DNA of 11,480 nucleotides. Origin: LH-M37 sp032251315 (GTDB lineage Bacteria; Pseudomonadota; Gammaproteobacteria; SZUA-229). The stretch is taken from contig JAVVEE010000076.1 of NCBI GenBank assembly GCA_032251315.1, positions 1-11,480 on the forward strand, in the 5' to 3' direction. This document shows, piece after piece, positions 1 through 6,335 of the stretch. The position numbers were made by a program, and so were the translations under genes. Numbering within the stretch: the first letter of the stretch is position 1; each line of letters begins with the position of its first letter. The notes below the pieces were generated by a model. It did not search any database. It was not told the origin of the DNA and was given only the letters and a program-made list of their open reading frames with translations.

Positions 1-76
1 CGTGTACGCTCATCAGCAGCATCCCTGCTGCTGACGGTCTTGATTGAAGGGTATCCTTTCCATGCGTTTTGTTAGT
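1..76 (-). repeat. Palindromic MITE-like repeat, copy 1 (cut by window edge)
   Basis: Read on the minus strand, this is the first 76 bases of the 132-bp element found complete at 2637-2768 and 7687-7818. It has the outer end ACTAACAAAACG, the whole left 28-bp arm (starting CATGGAAAGG) and the CAGCAGCA/TGCTGCTG hairpin. It differs from the other copies at two adjacent bases (12-13: AT instead of CC in element sense). The second arm lies outside the window. The orientation is opposite to copies 2 and 3. From 77 to 257 I see AT-rich DNA with a 6-bp inverted repeat (CAGTGA 180-185 / TCACTG 199-204) and a short hairpin (210-224), but no gene or convincing terminator. Confidence 0.9.
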
Positions 77-257
77 ATGTACCAAGGCATAAATCTCCTT
101 CTATTATAGTGTTTGTTTGTACTTTCATTATAACAGTTCATTGGGGTTTAAGCTTTTTTTGTTTCAGTTAACGGGACAGCAGTGATTATGTATATGTGTC
201 ACTGTCTGCAACAGGCTCCCTGTTTAAAATCTAATATTAGTATCACTGCATAATATT

Positions 258-521
258 TTAACGACGACCCTTGTTGCTTTTGCTTTCGTCTTCAAAATTA
301 ACTTTCAGGGTATTTCCTTCAAAAGATTTACCGTCAAGACCGGCAATCGCGGCGCGTGCTTCATGGCCTTCCATTTCGATAAATCCAAAACCTTTGCAGG
401 TGCCTGAAAAAAGGTCCTTCACCAACTTGTACGAGTGCACCTTGCCAAACTGATTAAATAATTCCAGAAACGACTCCTCAGTAGTACTGGCCGGCAAACC
501 GCCAACAAATAATCTTTTCAA
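258..521 (-). CDS. Small RRM-type RNA-binding protein
   Basis: This 87-residue protein is a single RNA recognition motif with a short charged tail. The RNP2 motif LFVGGL is at residues 4-9 and the RNP1 motif KGFGFIEM is near 43-50, with the aromatic residues that stack on RNA bases. The tail (about 77-87, rich in K, S and R) probably adds nonspecific RNA affinity. Such one-domain RRM proteins are common in bacteria and are often cold-induced, but their RNA targets are mostly unknown. The start codon is TTG (519-521), chosen because a strong GAGGAG ribosome site lies 7 nt upstream and no ATG is available. It lies downstream of the csp gene on the same strand, behind the csp terminator. It is therefore expressed by read-through or from its own promoter; a weak candidate, TTGTAC with TGATAA after 16 bp, overlaps the terminator. 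Confidence 0.93.
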   Translation of the reverse strand: MKRLFVGGLPASTTEESFLELFNQFGKVHSYKLVKDLFSGTCKGFGFIEMEGHEARAAIAGLDGKSFEGNTLKVNFEDESKSNKGRR

Positions 522-540
522 CTTGAAACTCCTCTTGTCT

Positions 541-575
541 TAAAAAAATAAACCCCGCAAGTGAAACGGGGTTTA
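541..575 (-). terminator. Rho-independent terminator of the cold-shock gene
   Basis: On the minus strand, 25 bases after the csp stop, a 9-bp stem TAAACCCCG/CGGGGTTTA (575-567 with 557-549) encloses a 9-nt loop. A run of seven T follows (548-542). There is no T-run on the plus side, so it acts on minus-strand transcription. It separates csp from the RRM gene. Confidence 0.9.
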
Positions 576-600
576 TCACTGGCATAAATAAACAGTACAA

Positions 601-801
601 TTAAACCTGAACATTTACTGCCTGCGGACCTTTAGGACCGTCTTCTACTTCAAAGTTCACTTGCTGGCCATCTGCGAGAGTACGAAAACCTTCGCTAGCG
701 ATAGCGGAAAAGTGAACAAAAACATCTTTGCTGCCATCGGCGGGGGTAATAAAGCCGAAACCCTTGGATTCATTGAACCATTTAACTGTTCCTGTAGTCA
801 T
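601..801 (-). CDS. Cold-shock domain protein, CspA family
   Basis: This 66-residue protein is the standard length for a free-standing cold-shock domain, a five-stranded OB fold that binds single-stranded RNA and DNA and melts RNA structure. The N-terminus MTTGTVKWFN is typical. RNP1 (KGFGFI) is at residues 13-18 and RNP2 (VFVHF) at 27-31, and the C-terminal GPQAVNV motif is intact. I chose the ATG at 799-801. An in-frame GTG at 814-816 would add five residues, but it overlaps the purine-rich ribosome site (GAGAAG) and lacks family support. The upstream region is very AT-rich and long, as in cold-inducible csp genes, but I cannot tell from sequence whether this one is cold-induced or constitutive. 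A terminator follows 25 bases after the stop. Confidence 0.96.
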   Translation of the reverse strand: MTTGTVKWFNESKGFGFITPADGSKDVFVHFSAIASEGFRTLADGQQVNFEVEDGPKGPQAVNVQV

Positions 802-956
802 AATATTTCTTCTCACATTTAAAATTTAAAAATTAATTCGCGCTACAAATATTACATGGCCATTAGCAGAAAGAATACTGACAAAAACCAGAAGAATATG
901 CAGACATTTGCAGTGTAACTGTTTTCCTGCTTAAAACCCCCACACTTTATTTGATA

Positions 957-979
957 TTGCGGCTGGTTACCAGCCGCAA
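957..979. terminator. Perfect hairpin, possible orphan terminator
   Basis: A 10-bp perfect stem TTGCGGCTGG/CCAGCCGCAA closes on a TTA loop. On the plus strand it is followed by CTTTTA, a short U-tract that could act as a weak intrinsic terminator. No plus-strand gene ends here, because csp and the RRM gene run the other way. It could insulate rhlE, end an unrecognised small RNA, or be a protein-binding palindrome upstream of csp. Confidence 0.4.
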
Positions 980-1036
980 CTTTTACGATCAGGAATATAT
1001 TCGGATAACGCCATTATTAGCGCCTCAACGCATGAC

Positions 1037-1067
1037 TTGTCCTTTTTAACAAAATATCAGGTATAAT
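1037..1067 (+). promoter_or_regulatory. Predicted sigma-70 promoter of rhlE
   Basis: A perfect -10 box TATAAT (1062-1067) lies 19 bp after a TTGTCC -35 box (1037-1042). The spacer is longer than the ideal 17 bp. Transcription would start near 1074 and give a leader of about 140 nt before the rhlE ATG. Confidence 0.5.
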
Positions 1068-1213
1068 ACCTGCTCAAATCCGGTGCTCTTTGGTCTGCAC
1101 CTCTTTTCACCGCGGTAATCTTTCCAGATTCACCCCGAAACTAAATATGTTTCCGCCTAGACCATCCCGAATCGTATGAATTGGGTGGGCTGATCCCAAG
1201 AGAAAATTAATAT

Positions 1214-2506
1214 ATGTCATTTGAATCCCTCGGCCTTAGAGCCGAATTACTCCGTGCTGTATCCGAAAAAGGCTACACTACCCCCTCACCTATACAACAG
1301 CAAGCCATCCCACTCATCCTTGAAGGACGGGACATTATGGGCGGCGCGCAAACCGGTACCGGCAAGACCGCCGGCTTTACCCTGCCACTGTTACAACGCC
1401 TGATGGCATTCGCCAGACCTGAAAATAGCCGACGCAATGTTCGTGCGCTGGTACTGACGCCGACGCGTGAGCTTGCGGCACAGGTTGAAGAAAGTGTTGA
1501 TGTGTATGGTAAATATCTGCCGCTAAAATCGACCGTAGTTTTTGGCGGGGTAAAAATCAATCCGCAAATACAGAAGCTGCGCAGTGGCGTGGATATCCTT
1601 GTGGCCACACCCGGTCGATTACTGGATCACGTTGGTCAAAAAACCGTCGACCTTTCAAACGTAGAGATTCTGGTGCTAGATGAAGCTGACCGCATGCTCG
1701 ACATGGGTTTTGTACGTGATATCCGCAAACTGCTGGCACTGCTACCCAAACAGAAACAGACATTACTGTTCTCAGCGACTTTCTCCGATGAGATTAAAAA
1801 GCTCTCTAATGAACTGCTGAGAACGCCGGCGCTGGTGGAAGTAGCACAACGCAACACCACCGCAGAACGCATTACTCAGGTGGTGCACCCGGTAGATAAA
1901 AGCCGCAAACGCGAACTACTCTCTTTTCTGATCGGCTCGAATAACTGGCAACAGGTGCTGGTATTCGGTCGCACCAAACACGGCTCCAATCGTCTGGCTG
2001 AACAGCTCAATACCGACGGCATTACCGCCGCCGCGATTCACGGCAACAAGAGTCAGGGTGCGCGCACCAAGGCACTGGCCGATTTCAAATCCGGCAAGGT
2101 ACGTGTACTGGTGGCCACCGACATCGCTGCACGCGGTCTGGACATTAACCAGCTACCGCACGTGGTCAATTACGAGCTGCCCAACATTCCGGAAGATTAT
2201 GTCCATCGTATTGGTCGTACCGGTCGTGCCGGCAACGAAGGTGAAGCCATGTCACTGGTGTGCGTGGATGAGCTGAAACTGCTGAAAGATATCGAGCGTC
2301 TGTTAAAACGCGACATTCCTAAAGTAGTATTTGAAGGTTATGAACCTGATCCTTCGATTAGAGCAGAGCCTATCAACCGCGGTCGTGGCAACCAGCAGGG
2401 TGGGCGAAAACCTGCGCCGCAAAACAAAACGGCATCGTCCTGGAATAGTCAGAACAGCTCCAGACGTGGTGCCAGCACGGGACAGAATCAGCAGCGGGGA
2501 CGTTAA
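1214..2506 (+). CDS. rhlE: ATP-dependent DEAD-box RNA helicase, RhlE type
   Basis: This 430-residue cytoplasmic helicase unwinds short RNA duplexes using ATP; RhlE proteins act in ribosome maturation and RNA decay. The order of motifs is complete: Q-motif region (FESLGL at 3-8, PSPIQQQAIP near 24-33), Walker A AQTGTGKT (45-52), PTRELA (83-88), TPGR (132-135), DEAD (156-159), SAT (187-189), then domain 2 with VATDIAARGLD and HRIGRTGRAG. From about residue 385 the tail turns into low-complexity R, G, Q, N and S, as is usual for RhlE. That tail is also the main reason to prefer RhlE over SrmB or DeaD. The ribosome site is weak (AAGAGA, 10 nt before the ATG). The gene has its own promoter, a long leader and a terminator, so it looks monocistronic. 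The leader and the nearby csp suggest cold regulation, which is inference. Confidence 0.93.
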   Translation: MSFESLGLRAELLRAVSEKGYTTPSPIQQQAIPLILEGRDIMGGAQTGTGKTAGFTLPLLQRLMAFARPENSRRNVRALVLTPTRELAAQVEESVDVYGKYLPLKSTVVFGGVKINPQIQKLRSGVDILVATPGRLLDHVGQKTVDLSNVEILVLDEADRMLDMGFVRDIRKLLALLPKQKQTLLFSATFSDEIKKLSNELLRTPALVEVAQRNTTAERITQVVHPVDKSRKRELLSFLIGSNNWQQVLVFGRTKHGSNRLAEQLNTDGITAAAIHGNKSQGARTKALADFKSGKVRVLVATDIAARGLDINQLPHVVNYELPNIPEDYVHRIGRTGRAGNEGEAMSLVCVDELKLLKDIERLLKRDIPKVVFEGYEPDPSIRAEPINRGRGNQQGGRKPAPQNKTASSWNSQNSSRRGASTGQNQQRGR

Positions 2507-2520
2507 CCGATACTGAACGG

Positions 2521-2568
2521 GTCTGATCTAGTTCAGATTCGAGCTCGAACCATAGATATTCTATAGAC
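2521..2568 (+). other. Run of three short palindromes after rhlE
   Basis: Between the rhlE stop and its terminator lie, back to back, TCTGA/TCAGA (2522-2537), the perfect 12-mer TTCGAGCTCGAA (2538-2549) and ATAGA/TCTAT (2552-2564). In the transcript they would form consecutive small hairpins in the 3' untranslated region. I know no family for this arrangement. It is not a tRNA: the arm lengths and conserved loops do not fit. Confidence 0.35.
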
Positions 2569-2590
2569 AAGACTCACAGCAATACCATAG

Positions 2591-2622
2591 AAAGCCCGTT
2601 GATTTTATCTTCGGGCTTTTTT
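2591..2622 (+). terminator. Rho-independent terminator of rhlE
   Basis: An 8-bp stem AAAGCCCG/CGGGCTTT (2591-2598 with 2612-2619) is followed by a T-run through 2622. Flanking CCATA/TATGG can lengthen the stem. It lies 84 bases after the rhlE stop. Confidence 0.9.
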
Positions 2623-2636
2623 ATGGTCTGCGATTT

Positions 2637-2768
2637 ACTAACAAAACGCATGGAAAGGATACCCTTCAATCAAGACCGTCAGCAGCAGGGATGCTGCTGC
2701 CGAGCGTACACGGATGTATTCTCAGCGCGTCTTGATTGAAGGGTATCCTTTCCATGTAACTCAATAGT
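2637..2768 (+). repeat. Palindromic MITE-like repeat, copy 2 (complete, 132 bp)
   Basis: The element runs from ACTAAC to AATAGT. Perfect 28-bp inverted arms (2649-2676 and 2729-2756) are flanked outside by 12-bp imperfect arms that still share the terminal ACTA/TAGT. Between the arms are two hairpins: CAGCAGCA/TGCTGCTG with loop GGGA (2680-2699), and GAG..TACA/TGTA..CTC with loop CGGA (2702-2723). It is identical to copy 3 except at 2718 (A here, G there). It has no coding capacity, so it would depend on proteins from elsewhere to move. No clear target duplication is visible. It lies just after the rhlE terminator. The remaining DNA up to the next gene (2769-2859) shows nothing I can name. 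Confidence 0.95.
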
Positions 2769-2859
2769 ATGTTACTCATCAAAAAACCACAGCGAATGAG
2801 ACAGGAAACGGCTATGCTAAGCTGCGCAGGAAAACAAACACCTTGCAGCAGGCTCCCGC

Positions 2860-3333
2860 GTGAAGAAAATTGCTATTTTTGTCGATGTGCAGAACATCTA
2901 TTACACCACCCGCGATAGCTTTGGTCGCCAGTTCGATTATCGTAAGTTCTGGCAGGCTGTGAGCCGACAGGGGGAAATCGTAAGCGCCACCGCCTATGCC
3001 ATTGATCGCGATGATGAGCAGCAGCGCAAGTTTCAGAACGCTCTCAAACACATTGGCTTCACGGTAAAACTCAAGCCCTATATCCAGCGCAGTGATGGCT
3101 CCGCCAAAGGCGACTGGGACGTGGGCATTACCATAGATATTATGGATATTTCGAAGGAGGTGGATGTGGTTATATTATTATCCGGTGACGGTGATTTCGA
3201 GCTGCTTTTGAAGAAGATAAAATCCGATTACCGGGTCTATACAGAAGTCTACGGCGTACCAGCGCTCACCGCCAGGGCGCTGATAGATACCGCTGACCAC
3301 TTCCATACGATAGACGAAAATCTGCTGCAATAA
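2860..3333 (+). CDS. NYN domain protein, LabA/DUF88 family
   Basis: This 157-residue protein consists almost only of a NYN domain, a PIN-like fold thought to cut RNA using a metal held by acidic residues. The acidic sites are in place: IFVDVQN (D9, N12), GDWDVGITID (D85, D87, D93) and LLSGDGDF (D110, D112). The length fits the stand-alone LabA-like group. The actual substrate of this group is not established; the name LabA comes from a cyanobacterial circadian regulator. The start is GTG at 2860, chosen because IAIFVDVQN must sit at the N-terminus; the ribosome site is poor. It stands alone, with a MITE-like repeat 91 bp upstream. No clear terminator follows. A ribonuclease role is an inference from the fold. 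Confidence 0.88.
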   Translation: MKKIAIFVDVQNIYYTTRDSFGRQFDYRKFWQAVSRQGEIVSATAYAIDRDDEQQRKFQNALKHIGFTVKLKPYIQRSDGSAKGDWDVGITIDIMDISKEVDVVILLSGDGDFELLLKKIKSDYRVYTEVYGVPALTARALIDTADHFHTIDENLLQ

Positions 3334-3402
3334 AACTGCTGAATTAAATTGAGTCCAGGCTGTCAAATGCCCGTTTACAAGCATCAGAAAGGGAGCTCAA
3401 AA

Positions 3403-3447
3403 ATGAGCAAGTTCATCGCCTTTTCCACTATAATTGAGCCGGTCTGA
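3403..3447 (+). CDS. Possible 14-residue micro-ORF upstream of mscS
   Basis: An ATG at 3403 opens 14 codons (MSKFIAFSTIIEPV) ending at TGA 3445-3447. It is preceded by an unusually good ribosome site, AAAGGGAG (3388-3395), 7 nt before the ATG. That site is better than those of the flanking large genes. It could be a leader peptide, a small membrane-associated peptide, or the remnant of a lost gene. It has no recognisable family and could be chance. Confidence 0.25.
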   Translation: MSKFIAFSTIIEPV

Positions 3448-3500
3448 AACCATGTTAAAAATTTGTCTATCCAGAACCTGATCAACCATTTGACCGATGA

Positions 3501-3528
3501 TTGCATAAAACAAACTGGTTTATAAAAT
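3501..3528 (+). promoter_or_regulatory. Predicted sigma-70 promoter of the MscS gene
   Basis: A -35 box TTGCAT (3501-3506) and a -10 box TAAAAT (3523-3528) are separated by 16 bp. The start would fall near 3535, about 35 nt before the ATG at 3570. The 3334-3500 region has no other clear promoter. Confidence 0.5.
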
Positions 3529-3569
3529 ATAGTTCCCAGACTTCCGGAATAACCACAACGAGATAAGCA

Positions 3570-5981
3570 ATGGCTCAGAAGTACCACACACCCGCCTGCA
3601 TTTATTCAGCTTTTACCACACTGTTCTTTACGACGCTGATATTGCTTGCCGCACCCTCGGTGGCACACGCCAATGAAATTAATTACAGTGAATGGCTGTC
3701 AGAAGCTACGACCAGCATTAAAAACCTGGAAGCCAAAGTTAAAAATTCGCTCTCTGACAAGGCTAATATCGATACGCTTTCCAGTGATATAAAAGCGCTG
3801 AACCAGATCAGGAGCAGAGCACAGGAGTGTATTGCTGATGCCGAGGCGCAGTTACTTAAGGTCACCGAAGATCTGGCGACGCTGGGCGAACCTGTGACAA
3901 GGGAAAGCCCTGAGGTGATCAAAAAACGCAACAGCTTAACCGCGCAGCAGAAGGCGCTGGACAAACAGCTTTCCAGCTGTAAGCTGCTACAGCTGCAAAG
4001 CCAGGACCTGATCAAGTCTATCAATCAGCTACAGCAAAGCATATTGGCCCAGCAGCTTTCTGCGCGCTCACCTGATATCATTACCGTCATCGAGGAGAAC
4101 TTAAAAGCGCCTGCCGTCGCCTGGCGGGACAGCATTGATTTTTTGCACGCCCAGTACCAACTCAAATCAATCAGCCAGAAGCAGCTCCTTGCGCTTATTT
4201 TATTAGCCGGCGGCAGCATGCTCATGGGGGTATTTCTGAAGCGGAAGCTCAGCACCATTACCCCGAGACCAACACAGACTGAAGACAGCGTTTACGGCTT
4301 CGGTCTCGCTGTACGCACTAGTCTGGCTGGCGCTTTACCTTTTTTACTGCCTATAGCCACCACCGCCGCTTTTTTTAGTATTACGCTACCACTAAGCCCA
4401 CTCCCGTTCTTAACTAAAACCAGCTACATTTTGGGCATTTATTTCAGCCTGATTGTTTTGATCAATATTCTGCTCAGCCCGGCGCCACCCGCGCAGACAT
4501 ACCTTACCCACCCGGATGAGCTATCAAGACGTTTTGCCCGAAAACTGAAAGTGCTCCTGACCCTGATCGTTATCGGTTTTCTTTTATTCACCGGCGAGTT
4601 CCGGGCAGGCATGAGCGAGGCGGTTTATTATTTAAACCGGGGCATCTATAGCATCATCCTCATCATTAATTTGATCTCCCTGCTGTGGATGGTACGGCTG
4701 TTTTCATGGTCGATTCTGTCGCGGCGATCACGCCTGTTTCTCAGCCTGATTTTGAGCATCAGCCTGATCGCTGAACTCGCCGGTTATCGCAATCTTTCAT
4801 TCTTTGTTGTCAGTGGATTACTGGCGACTTCTCTAAGCCTTGGCCTTACTCTACTAATTCATCGTCTCATCAAAGACCTGTGCGATGGTCTTGATGAGGG
4901 AAGGCATGGCTGGCAGAAAAATCTCCGGCGGCGTGCAGACCTGAAGGAAGGCGATCAATTTCCGGGACTGATCTGGGTACGCATCATTATCTTTACAGTT
5001 TTGTGGGGCGGCTTCGTCCTGCTGGCATTAAATATATGGCGGCTCACCGACCCCTGGCTGGCAGTCATCACCACTTACCTCACCGAAGGCTTTCAAGTTG
5101 GTTCACTCACTGTAACCCCTACCCTGCTGGCCGGTGGAATTCTGGCTTACGCCGTCGTATTAAACCTGACCCGTTACATTAAGGTTCAAATGCTTCCCTA
5201 CGGCTTGAAATACACTCGTCTGGATCGGGGTGCACGTGAAGCCGTGGCCTCTCTGATCGGTTATCTGGGCGTGGGCGTTGCCATACTCATTGCGCTTTCT
5301 GTCGCCGGTGTGCAGATGCAGAACATTGCTATTATTGCAGGTGCGCTTTCGGTCGGCATTGGTTTTGGTCTGCAAAACATCGTCAACAACTTTGTTTCGG
5401 GACTCATCCTTTTATTCGAGCGGCCGGTTCGTCGCGGCGACTGGATTATCACGGGTGATACCGAGGGTTATGTTAAAGCCATTAATATCCGCTCCACCCA
5501 AATCGAAACTTTTGATAGGGCCGATGTCATTGTACCTAACTCGGAACTCATCACCTCCAAAGTCACCAACTGGATGCTACGGGACCCGTATGGGCGAGTC
5601 ACTATTCCGGTAGGCGTTGGTTACGGCTCCGATGTCGAAAAGGTACGTGATGTTTTGTTGGAAATTGCCAACAACCATCCTCTGGTGATGAAAGATCATC
5701 CACAACTTTTAAAACCAAAAGTACTGTTCCGTAGTTTTGGTGATAGCTCACTGAACTTTGAGTTGCGATTTTTCATTCACAATATTGATGAGAAACTTAA
5801 TGTCACCAGCGACTTTAACTTTGCCATTGTCGAAGCCTTTAGACGTGACGACATAGAAATTCCTTTCCCGCAACGCGTGATCACTGTCGCCAACTGGAAA
5901 AACCCGGAAGAAATGGACGATCAGAAAGATTCGGAAAAGACGGGCAACGTGGAAAATGAGAAGGATATGAAAGATCAGTAA
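3570..5981 (+). CDS. Large MscS-family mechanosensitive channel with DUF3772 domain
   Basis: This 803-residue inner-membrane channel should open under membrane tension and release solutes during osmotic down-shock. A signal peptide covers about 1-34 (hydrophobic core, then VAHA before N35). Next comes a periplasmic helical, coiled-coil-prone region of about 160 residues. Its pattern LGEPVTRESPEVIKKRNSL, followed by a second long helix, matches DUF3772. A set of hydrophobic membrane helices runs from about 205 to 590. The glycine- and alanine-rich pore helix with GALSVGIGFGLQN is near 591-603, followed by the MscS beta domain (RPVRRGDWI..) and the alpha/beta C-terminal domain. The last 20 residues are charged (D, E, K). 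The ATG at 3570 fits the signal peptide; the ribosome site is modest (GAGATA). A predicted promoter lies upstream and a terminator downstream, so it appears monocistronic. It is larger than MscS itself and nearer the MscK/YbiO size class. Confidence 0.92.
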   Translation: MAQKYHTPACIYSAFTTLFFTTLILLAAPSVAHANEINYSEWLSEATTSIKNLEAKVKNSLSDKANIDTLSSDIKALNQIRSRAQECIADAEAQLLKVTEDLATLGEPVTRESPEVIKKRNSLTAQQKALDKQLSSCKLLQLQSQDLIKSINQLQQSILAQQLSARSPDIITVIEENLKAPAVAWRDSIDFLHAQYQLKSISQKQLLALILLAGGSMLMGVFLKRKLSTITPRPTQTEDSVYGFGLAVRTSLAGALPFLLPIATTAAFFSITLPLSPLPFLTKTSYILGIYFSLIVLINILLSPAPPAQTYLTHPDELSRRFARKLKVLLTLIVIGFLLFTGEFRAGMSEAVYYLNRGIYSIILIINLISLLWMVRLFSWSILSRRSRLFLSLILSISLIAELAGYRNLSFFVVSGLLATSLSLGLTLLIHRLIKDLCDGLDEGRHGWQKNLRRRADLKEGDQFPGLIWVRIIIFTVLWGGFVLLALNIWRLTDPWLAVITTYLTEGFQVGSLTVTPTLLAGGILAYAVVLNLTRYIKVQMLPYGLKYTRLDRGAREAVASLIGYLGVGVAILIALSVAGVQMQNIAIIAGALSVGIGFGLQNIVNNFVSGLILLFERPVRRGDWIITGDTEGYVKAINIRSTQIETFDRADVIVPNSELITSKVTNWMLRDPYGRVTIPVGVGYGSDVEKVRDVLLEIANNHPLVMKDHPQLLKPKVLFRSFGDSSLNFELRFFIHNIDEKLNVTSDFNFAIVEAFRRDDIEIPFPQRVITVANWKNPEEMDDQKDSEKTGNVENEKDMKDQ

Positions 5982-6038
5982 CGCCGGAAAATTACAGTTG
6001 CTAGTTGATGCCCATACTGTAATCCAGTTTTTAAAACC

Positions 6039-6068
6039 AAAACCGGCCGTTTAAAAACGGCCGGTTTT
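6039..6068. terminator. Bidirectional terminator between mscS and the CCGSCGG gene
   Basis: A perfect 12-bp stem AAAACCGGCCGT/ACGGCCGGTTTT encloses the loop TTAAAA. U-rich tails exist on both strands (TTTT on plus; TTTTGGTTTT on minus). It lies 57 bases after the mscS stop and 20 bases after the stop of the small minus-strand gene, so it serves both convergent genes. Confidence 0.92.
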
Positions 6069-6088
6069 GTGTCAGCAAATAGTTATAT

Positions 6089-6220
6089 CTAGTCTTTCTC
6101 TGCTACCTGTTCCTGTGCTTTATCCGATTCCTGATCTTGCGCTGATGCCTGATTTTCATCATTCACCTGCTCTTCTGATTTGTCAGCATCCTGACCACCA
6201 CAACTGCCACAACAACCCAT
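6089..6220 (-). CDS. CCGSCGG small cysteine-motif protein (CCGSCS-type)
   Basis: This short gene encodes 43 residues. The protein begins MGCCGSCGGQDADKSEE and continues as a hydrophilic tail rich in Q, E, D and A, ending at TAG (6089-6091). All three cysteines are in the first seven residues. The N-terminus matches what I recall of the CCGSCS motif family of small proteins from marine gammaproteobacteria; the function of that family is unknown. The cysteine cluster could bind a metal or react with nitric oxide, which is speculation. A good ribosome site (GAGGG, 8 nt before the ATG), a near-consensus FNR/ANR box with a matching -10 box upstream, and a strong terminator 20 bases downstream together show that it is a real transcription unit. 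It lies 115 bp after nnrS on the same strand. The plus-strand frame over this region is a shadow. Confidence 0.85.
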   Translation of the reverse strand: MGCCGSCGGQDADKSEEQVNDENQASAQDQESDKAQEQVAEKD

Positions 6221-6258
6221 ATCATTACCCTCATAAAACATTCAAATAAGCATACACC

Positions 6259-6297
6259 TTAATACCGAAATCCATAACTATTCTTGATCTGGATTAA
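6259..6297 (-). promoter_or_regulatory. FNR/ANR-type box and class II promoter for the CCGSCGG gene
   Basis: The palindrome TTGATctggATTAA (6284-6297) matches the FNR/ANR consensus TTGAT-N4-ATCAA at 9 of 10 positions. On the minus strand a -10 box TATTAA lies at 6264-6259, which predicts a start near 6252-6249. The box centre is then about 38 to 42 bases upstream, the usual class II activation position. The leader would be about 30 nt. This suggests oxygen-dependent or NO-dependent control of the small gene. Confidence 0.6.
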
Positions 6298-6335
6298 GCT
6301 TTAACCACTGAGCTGAACTCCGCGACTCCAGCAAT

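Larger units (their letters stand above)
802..1213. other. Divergent intergenic region between csp and rhlE
   Basis: This 412-bp stretch without a supported gene holds the csp upstream region (minus strand), an isolated perfect hairpin (957-979), the rhlE promoter (1037-1067) and the rhlE leader (about 1075-1213). Positions 820-850 are nearly pure A/T. No open frame with a credible ribosome site was seen on either strand. Confidence 0.8.

Noticed and set aside
1..76. CRISPR-type repeat array formed with the other copies
   Set aside because: Copies are kilobases apart, palindromic and in mixed orientation, with genes between them.
210..224. AACAGG/CCTGTT hairpin as terminator of the RRM gene
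   Set aside because: Only 6 bp with a 3-nt loop and no T-run on the minus strand.
1147..1179. Ten-codon upstream frame in the rhlE leader
   Set aside because: No Shine-Dalgarno before its ATG and no notable residues; likely chance.
2521..2568. Possible tRNA or tRNA-like cloverleaf
   Set aside because: Several short arms exist, but D-loop and T-loop consensus bases, arm lengths and a CCA end are missing.
2731..2768. Promoter in the right end of the repeat directed at the NYN or TIGR02647 gene
   Set aside because: TTGATT is present, but no acceptable -10 box follows at 16-18 bp in either copy.
6067..6249. Plus-strand 60-codon frame opposite the small Cys-protein gene
   Set aside because: No ribosome site and no family; it is the antisense of the CCGSCGG gene, which has promoter, ribosome site and terminator.
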